The position numbers and the translations under genes are program-made. The notes beneath the pieces are model-generated. The model saw nothing but the letters and a program-made list of their open reading frames with translations, was not told the DNA's origin and did no database searches. From Piper betle (lineage: Eukaryota; Streptophyta; Magnoliopsida; Piperales; Piperaceae): DNA of 64,000 bases. Where the stretch lies: assembly GCA_033002965.1 (NCBI GenBank), contig JAURVB010003554.1:1-64000 (forward strand), given 5' to 3'. How positions within the stretch are numbered: the first letter of the stretch is position 1; the number at the start of each line of letters is the position of its first letter. This document shows, piece by piece, positions 58,854-64,000 of this stretch.

Positions 58854-61800
58854 TGTAAAATCCGTGACTCGAGTCAGAGTTTTACGTTTGCGAAGGTTAG
58901 CGTCAAGTCAGTTTTATGACACATGTACCGAGTCGAGGCTGGCTGTGTGTTATAACCAATAAGGGTCAAATATACCGGAGTATATGATAATAACGTTAGA
59001 AAAATGATAAGAAATGAGTTATCAAAGTATATGAGAATATGCCAATTATTTTTTTTCTATGTATTTGATCGTAAAATTATTTTTAGGCCAAATAACTCAT
59101 TAGGATGTGTTATAAAGCATGTCATTCTGATGTTATTGAGTGTATTATATTTTATGGTATTTTTTTATATATTTTTGGATTTTTTGTAAGAATTTATTAG
59201 GAGTTAGTTATTATTTTTTACTCGAGTCGGAGTTAAGAATAATCATAGCCCCGGCGATGTAGAGGCCAGACACGTTTGTCTCAAAACATCAACACACGTC
59301 ACAATCAAGGTCTCGCCCCACCTGCAAATCATGCTCATCATATTTTGTTCATTTTCGTCTTAGCATAACAAATCATTTCTAAACATTTACAACTTTTCCC
59401 CATAACATTTCTAGAACATTTTTAAAACAAGTTCAAACATTTTTATCAAGGCATACGAGCCTCACGAACGAATTCATATATCCACAACATCATTCAAACT
59501 ACATCACATCATATGCAAAAGTCGATGCTGCACCTGGTATGTATGTGCAATGCAATCGCTACTCCTTCGTCAAGGCCGACATGTTCCATTCATATTCCTC
59601 ACCTATATATATAATAAGAAAATGTCAGTAACAATTGTCACTGGTTTGGAAATAACTAATATCAAACTAAAACATGAGAGCTAACTCTCGTAGAAAGAAA
59701 CAATCATATATCTTCCTCAAAACTCTCATAAGGGCAACTATAGAGGAGACATTGAGCAGCTGACTCAACAACGTCCCGATCTAATAGTACTGTGCCACTC
59801 TCAGCAATACTTTTCTACTAAGCCCTCTCTGAACCTCCATATTTCTCCTGGCTTTGAGCACGTAGGCCGAGTACTCTCAGGCATGCGCCTTCAATACTCT
59901 TTGAACCATGAGTCCAGACACACATTGTACTTAACAGTACCTGTAAACCTCTACGTCCTCTGGGTGTGAGGCACTCAAACGTTGAGTTATCAAGATCCTT
60001 CGGGAATTGAACAGTCTGCTCACTAGTCTAGAGCCCACTTTGACTAACACGTGCACCCACTCATGGTACATGCGAGTCAATTCACCTCCTTTTGTCTCAT
60101 TGAAAACTCAATAAAAACTATTTATAGGGCTAGGTCGGGATTTATTATAATAGTCCCGAAGGCAACTTAAGGTAGATTTTATTTTCTAAAACGTACTCGA
60201 GGGATCTCATCCTCGAGGGTTATTAATTCCAAAGAAAATAATCAACTAGATGAGCCATGTTAGGTGGGGTTCGATAAATCATCTACCTGACACGTCCGAT
60301 AATCTAGAAATCAAATCACCGATAGAATGAAGCGATAAAATCTGAGAAGCATATCCTAACAGACCTGATAAAAGCTTCAAGCGTGTCCATGCGCCTAGGC
60401 AGCAAGCTCCTACTTCGTACATACACATTAAAAGTAAATACTAATGCCCGCTCATAATGCATACACAACCTATATCAAACTCACATTACCCATCCATCAA
60501 TTAACACACATCAATAATAATCAATATAAGTTTTCCTACTCTACATTGCATTAGATTATAGTACTCATTTAGTTTACCTAATTAATTCCTTAGCATTCAT
60601 TTTAATATCACACAATCACACGTATTCATATTTTTATTAACATAAAAATATCTAATAGATCAATCATTCAATCCTGGCATCCTAACATGCTATACTAATA
60701 ATTATTATCTTTAAATAATTATTTTAAAACAATTATAGCTTGCCTGTCGTTGGCAGTCGGTGATGGTTAGGGCTTCATTGCGAGATTCTAGGCTTGAATT
60801 TGACATTCGGAGGCGTCTGAAGTTCGATTGGGTTTGATTGGATGAGCTTGGTGAAAGATCAGGCAAATTCTAGCAAATTTGATTTTTTGGTAGTTTTCGA
60901 CGGTTTTTCGACCATTGTTCCGATAGGGCAATAGGGGGTAAGGTTCAGCACCGGCTCAGTGAGCTTGACCCAATGGTGGTTTGGTAAGGGCGGCTGTGGC
61001 GGCGTGACTGCTGGCAGCGGCGGCAAGTTCGGCCGGGGCGATCGGTCACTTCAATCGAGCCCATGGCCAGCCTAGACGGCGGCGCTAGGTAGGGGGAAAC
61101 GTCAGGGGCATTAGGAGTGGCAGCACAATCATGGGGTGTTTTTGGCATCGCGGTGTGTGGTTGAGATGACTTGACGACAGCACGGTGGGGTTGGGTGGTG
61201 TCGATCAGCGAACGGTGGCCAGGCAGCTGTAGTGACAACAGAGGGGCGACGGCTAGGGTTTGGGGGGGGGGTGAAGAAGAGAAGTGTTGGGGAGAAGTGT
61301 CAGGGTGATCAGTGGCAAACTCGTAAATAAAACTTGACTCGATACGAACTCGAGTCAAGAATAATAACTAACTTGTAAAAAATCTAGAAAAATCAAAAAA
61401 AAATCCCATAAAAATAAAACAAACATCATAACATCCAAATGACATGTTGTATAACTAATAACCCACCCAAATACAATCTAATGCATCCTAATGCATTTTT
61501 TGGCCTAAACTAATTGTACGGTCACAAACTGAAAAAAAAAAAAAGCAAAACCATCAATTGTATACTCTCATATCTACTGATAACTCAGCCTGCTTATGCG
61601 TATCTGATGCTATCATTGAATACTTGGGTATACATGAACCCTCATAGCACTTGCACACGGTAGGCCTCGGCCCAACTCACGTGTTCTAAAAGCTGAACTG
61701 ACTCGAACCATAGTCAAACCGACTAGTTAACAACTATAAAACCCTGACTCGAGTGGTGGGTTTTACACTGACTCAGCCGCCGACCGCGCCACTCTGCCAT

Positions 61801-63590
61801 TGCCATCCCTTCAACCCTGATGACCCTTCCTCCGCCTGTGCTACCGCCGGACCAGCCTGAGAGCCAATCGGGCAAGCTTGGGCATTCTAACTAACCCACA
61901 GCCGCCAACAGTAACCATCACCATCACCGTTGCCCTTGCCCCCACCTTGGTTGTGTTGAGCTTGCCGAGCCACAGCCCCATCCATATTGCTGGAAAAGTT
62001 GTCAAAAACCATTGAAATGCAGTCAAAAAACTAGATTTGTCGGAATTTGCTGAAAATCGCCAGATTTTCTTTGAATTCATCCCGCCAAATCCGATCAAAC
62101 TACGGATGCTGTCAGATGCCAAATTCGAGTCACAAAATGTGCAACCAAGCCCTAATTGTTGCCGATTGCATATAACTCGAGGTATAATTACCTTCAACCT
62201 AATTAATTAAAATTGATAATTATTATCACAACGTGCTAAGATTTGGTTGATTGACATGATGGAGTGCTTTGATTGTAAATAAAAATGAATTTGTATGATT
62301 TGAATGATATAAAATAAAAGCTAGTTAACTGATTAGGTAAATTGAGTAGATGTTGCTAATTAAATATAACGTAATTTAGAAAAAAAATGGTGTTCATTGA
62401 TGAGTTATTGTTTAGGATATGTGAATGCATCATTCAGATAGTGGGCTTTAGCTTTTAGATTTGATGTGTAGGTACGGAGTAAGAGCTCGCTGCCTAGGTG
62501 CGTGGACACAATTGAAGCTTCCACTAGGTCCGTTTAGGATTCGCTTCTTGTTTGATCTTTTATTCTATTGGGATTTGATTTAACAAGTAAGCAAGTGTGT
62601 TGAGTGGTGCATTTATTGTATCTCACTCCACACGGGTTATTTAGACGTATGAATTTTCGAATTAATAACCCTCGAGGATGAGATCTCTTGAGTTTGTTTT
62701 AGAAAACTCACATCTAGATCATGATGCATTGGGGCCTATTATATTATAATCCCTGCCTAAACCTATGAGTATAGAGTTTTTCTCTATTTTCCGGTGAGAT
62801 GTGGGACAAGGGGAAAGTTGACTTGTGTGCACCACGAGCGATTGCACGTGCCTGTCAAAGCAGGATCTGGATTGGTGAGCTGACCATTCTATTCTCGAGG
62901 GATCCTAATAACGCACATTTTGAGTTCTTCAAACCTGAGAAGTATAGAGGATTACAAGTACTACAATGAAGCACATGTTTAGACTTGTGGATTCAAAGAG
63001 TACTGAAGGCGCCTGCCTAAGAGAATTCTCACTTTAATACTAAGGGCCATGAGTTATACGGAGGATGTAGAGGGTTTTAGTATAATGGATTCTTGAGTGT
63101 AGGATAGTTTAAAAATGCTAAGGCATTTGACGAGTCAGAGTGGGACATTGTTCAAGTCAAGGCTTACATCTTCTAAGTAGTGCCCTTATGAATGATTTTA
63201 ATAAAGAAGTATATAATTAATTTTATTTAAATTAGAGTCACCTATCATGTGTTAGTTTGATTATTAGTTATTTCTAGACTAGTAATACTCATTACTGACT
63301 TTTATATTATATATATAGGTGAGGACTTGAATGATTGACCGCGAAGGAGCAACAATACAACTTACACACATATACCTACCAAGATAAAATGAAGAATGTG
63401 GTGTGATGAACTATTGTTAATGGTTATGGATATATATGCCGGAAAGTTTTATTGCAGGAATGTTACGAGAAAATCATGAAATATTTTGCTTGTGATTATT
63501 AATGTCAATAGAACTGAATAGGTTGATTCCGACTCAAAAGAATAAAAATGATTACGATGTGAATGTGACGTGGAAAATACCGTGTTTTAG

Positions 63591-63598
<8 letters not shown>
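58854..63598 (+). mobile_element. Plus-strand gypsy LTR broken by a minus-strand LTR
   Basis: The first part, 58854-59225, opens TGTAAAATCCGTGACTCGAG and matches the reverse complement of 32200-32570. The rest, from 61768, is the reverse complement of the LTR body in order: TTTCTTTGAATTCATCC, the ATAACTCGAGGTATAATTACC block and GTAGGTACGGAGTAAGAGCT (62470). GAGGATGAGATCTC (62675) and the TATATAGGTGAGGAC block (63310) follow. Between lies the minus-strand LTR 59226-61767. The right end is cut by the (TA)n tract at 63599. Confidence 0.65.
59226..61767 (-). mobile_element. Minus-strand gypsy LTR, possibly solo, inside the plus-strand LTR
   Basis: It contains the family blocks in plus-strand order: TCAGTAACAATTGTCACTGG (59624), CTCTCAGGCATGCGCC (59872), GAGGGATCTCATCCTCGAGG (60201) and GGCAGCAAGCTCCTAC (60398). 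The G-rich block (60950-61320) follows, and it ends GGGTTTTACA at 61767. The left end near 59226 lacks a clean TG, and no target duplication could be fixed. The 137-codon minus frame at 60945-61358 lies in the G-rich block and is not a gene. Confidence 0.6.

Positions 63599-63640
<42 letters not shown>
63599..63640. repeat. (TA)n microsatellite
   Basis: TA dinucleotides that end the gypsy LTR remnant and precede the hairpin at 63672-63704. This parallels the (TA)n tracts beside both foldback elements. Confidence 0.95.
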
Positions 63641-63645
<5 letters not shown>

Positions 63646-63671
63646 AATAATCACTATGTGTTGCAGCTTTT

Positions 63672-63704
63672 TTCCAACGGTTGGATTTTATCCAACGGTC
63701 GGAA
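63672..63704. repeat. Hairpin resembling the foldback-element second hairpin
   Basis: TTCCAACGGTTGGAT, a 3-base loop and ATCCAACGGTCGGAA pair along most of their length. The core CGTTGGAT/ATCCAACGG matches the hairpins at 17584-17615 and 18098-18129. It may mark the left end of a third such element. Confidence 0.55.
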
Positions 63705-63762
63705 ATTAAAATTGTACCCAATTTTATCAAATCTCAACAAAGGAAGAGGAAGGGTAGAGCCA

Positions 63763-64000
63763 ACATCACAGTGGGTAGAGGGCTTCATCCAATCCCACTC
63801 CACCTCCACGGCCCCTGTCTCCCTTAGGAGAATGCTGGCTGACGACATCCACACCAACATCACCATCAACGCCTCCGATGGCGGCTGCCTTCCTGCCCAC
63901 CGCGCCGTCCTGGGCACGAGGTCGCCGATGTTCTCGAGCATGTTCTCCCATGACCTCAAGGAGAAGGAGCTCTCCACCATTGACATCTCCGACATGTCCA
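63763..64000 (+). CDS. BTB/POZ domain protein, partial (runs off the window)
   Basis: The plus frame reads TSQWVEGFIQSHSTS, then RRMLADDIHTNITINASDGG, PAHRAVLGTRSPMFSSMF and SHDLKEKELSTIDISDMS. This is the start of a BTB/POZ domain of the plant At1g21780/At1g55760-like type, which binds CUL3 and acts as a substrate adaptor of ubiquitin ligases. The HxDI-type start reads IHTNITI (Asn for the usual Asp), and CLPAHRAVL replaces the usual S-x-AHRAVL. GC content jumps here. The frame is open upstream to the (TA)n tract, with no ATG in the expected place, so earlier exons are missing or outside. TTGCAG (63661-63666) or ATCACAG (63765-63771) could be acceptors. Gene or captured fragment is open. Confidence 0.8.

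Noticed and set aside
63654..63995. 113-codon minus-strand frame at the right edge
   Set aside because: It is the antisense shadow of the BTB/POZ exon, which has clear family motifs on the plus strand.

Overview
The window is nuclear DNA of a flowering plant. It is AT-rich, has almost no long open frames, and is built mostly of nested LTR retrotransposons, hAT-type and MITE-like DNA elements, microsatellites and short duplications. The species cannot be fixed from the sequence. GC-rich starts on the captured gene pieces hint weakly at a monocot. The only complete, confident host gene is an intron-less 75-residue DEVIL/ROTUNDIFOLIA4-like peptide gene at 39364-39591. At the right edge a GC-rich BTB/POZ exon (63763-64000) runs out of the window.

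Layout. 1-6195: a minus-strand Ty3/gypsy (chromovirus-like) relic that lost its integrase, with an Athila-like element nested inside (2276-5476). 6196-19046: old AT-rich DNA with an LTR-like stretch, a MITE, an inverted/direct repeat triplet and a GC-rich foldback element (17543-18170). 19670-32573: a full-length but dead minus-strand gypsy element with 5-bp target duplication ATATA. It holds a nested, oppositely oriented solo LTR (21551-23475), a short solo LTR (24842-24993) and a palindromic LTR fragment with its own target duplication (27207-27325). 34558-36046: a hAT-type element carrying a second GC-rich foldback element. 39218-39591: the RTFL/DVL peptide gene. About 42414-44512: a hAT-like element carrying a piece of a metal-tolerance-protein C4-like cation transporter gene. 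47590-63600: degenerate plus-strand gypsy DNA. Inside it lies a composite unit (49726-54287) of a TRIM and a Gag-only element (TR-GAG) bounded by a single target duplication AGTGG. It also holds a hAT-type element (54618-55489) and LTRs inserted into LTRs. 63600-64000: a (TA)n tract, a hairpin and the BTB/POZ exon, possibly a third foldback element with a captured gene.

The gypsy, TRIM and TR-GAG elements all carry an initiator-tRNA-Met-type primer site. Their LTRs end in similar TGTAAYRACC or TGTAACACCC sequence, and their coding parts are decayed or absent. This suggests that the short elements were moved in trans by related gypsy enzymes. Many stop codons look like C-to-T changes at CAG or CGA codons, as expected for methylated, silenced DNA. 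The most unusual structures are the TRIM/TR-GAG composite, the palindromic LTR fragment and the GC-rich foldback family beside (TA)n tracts.
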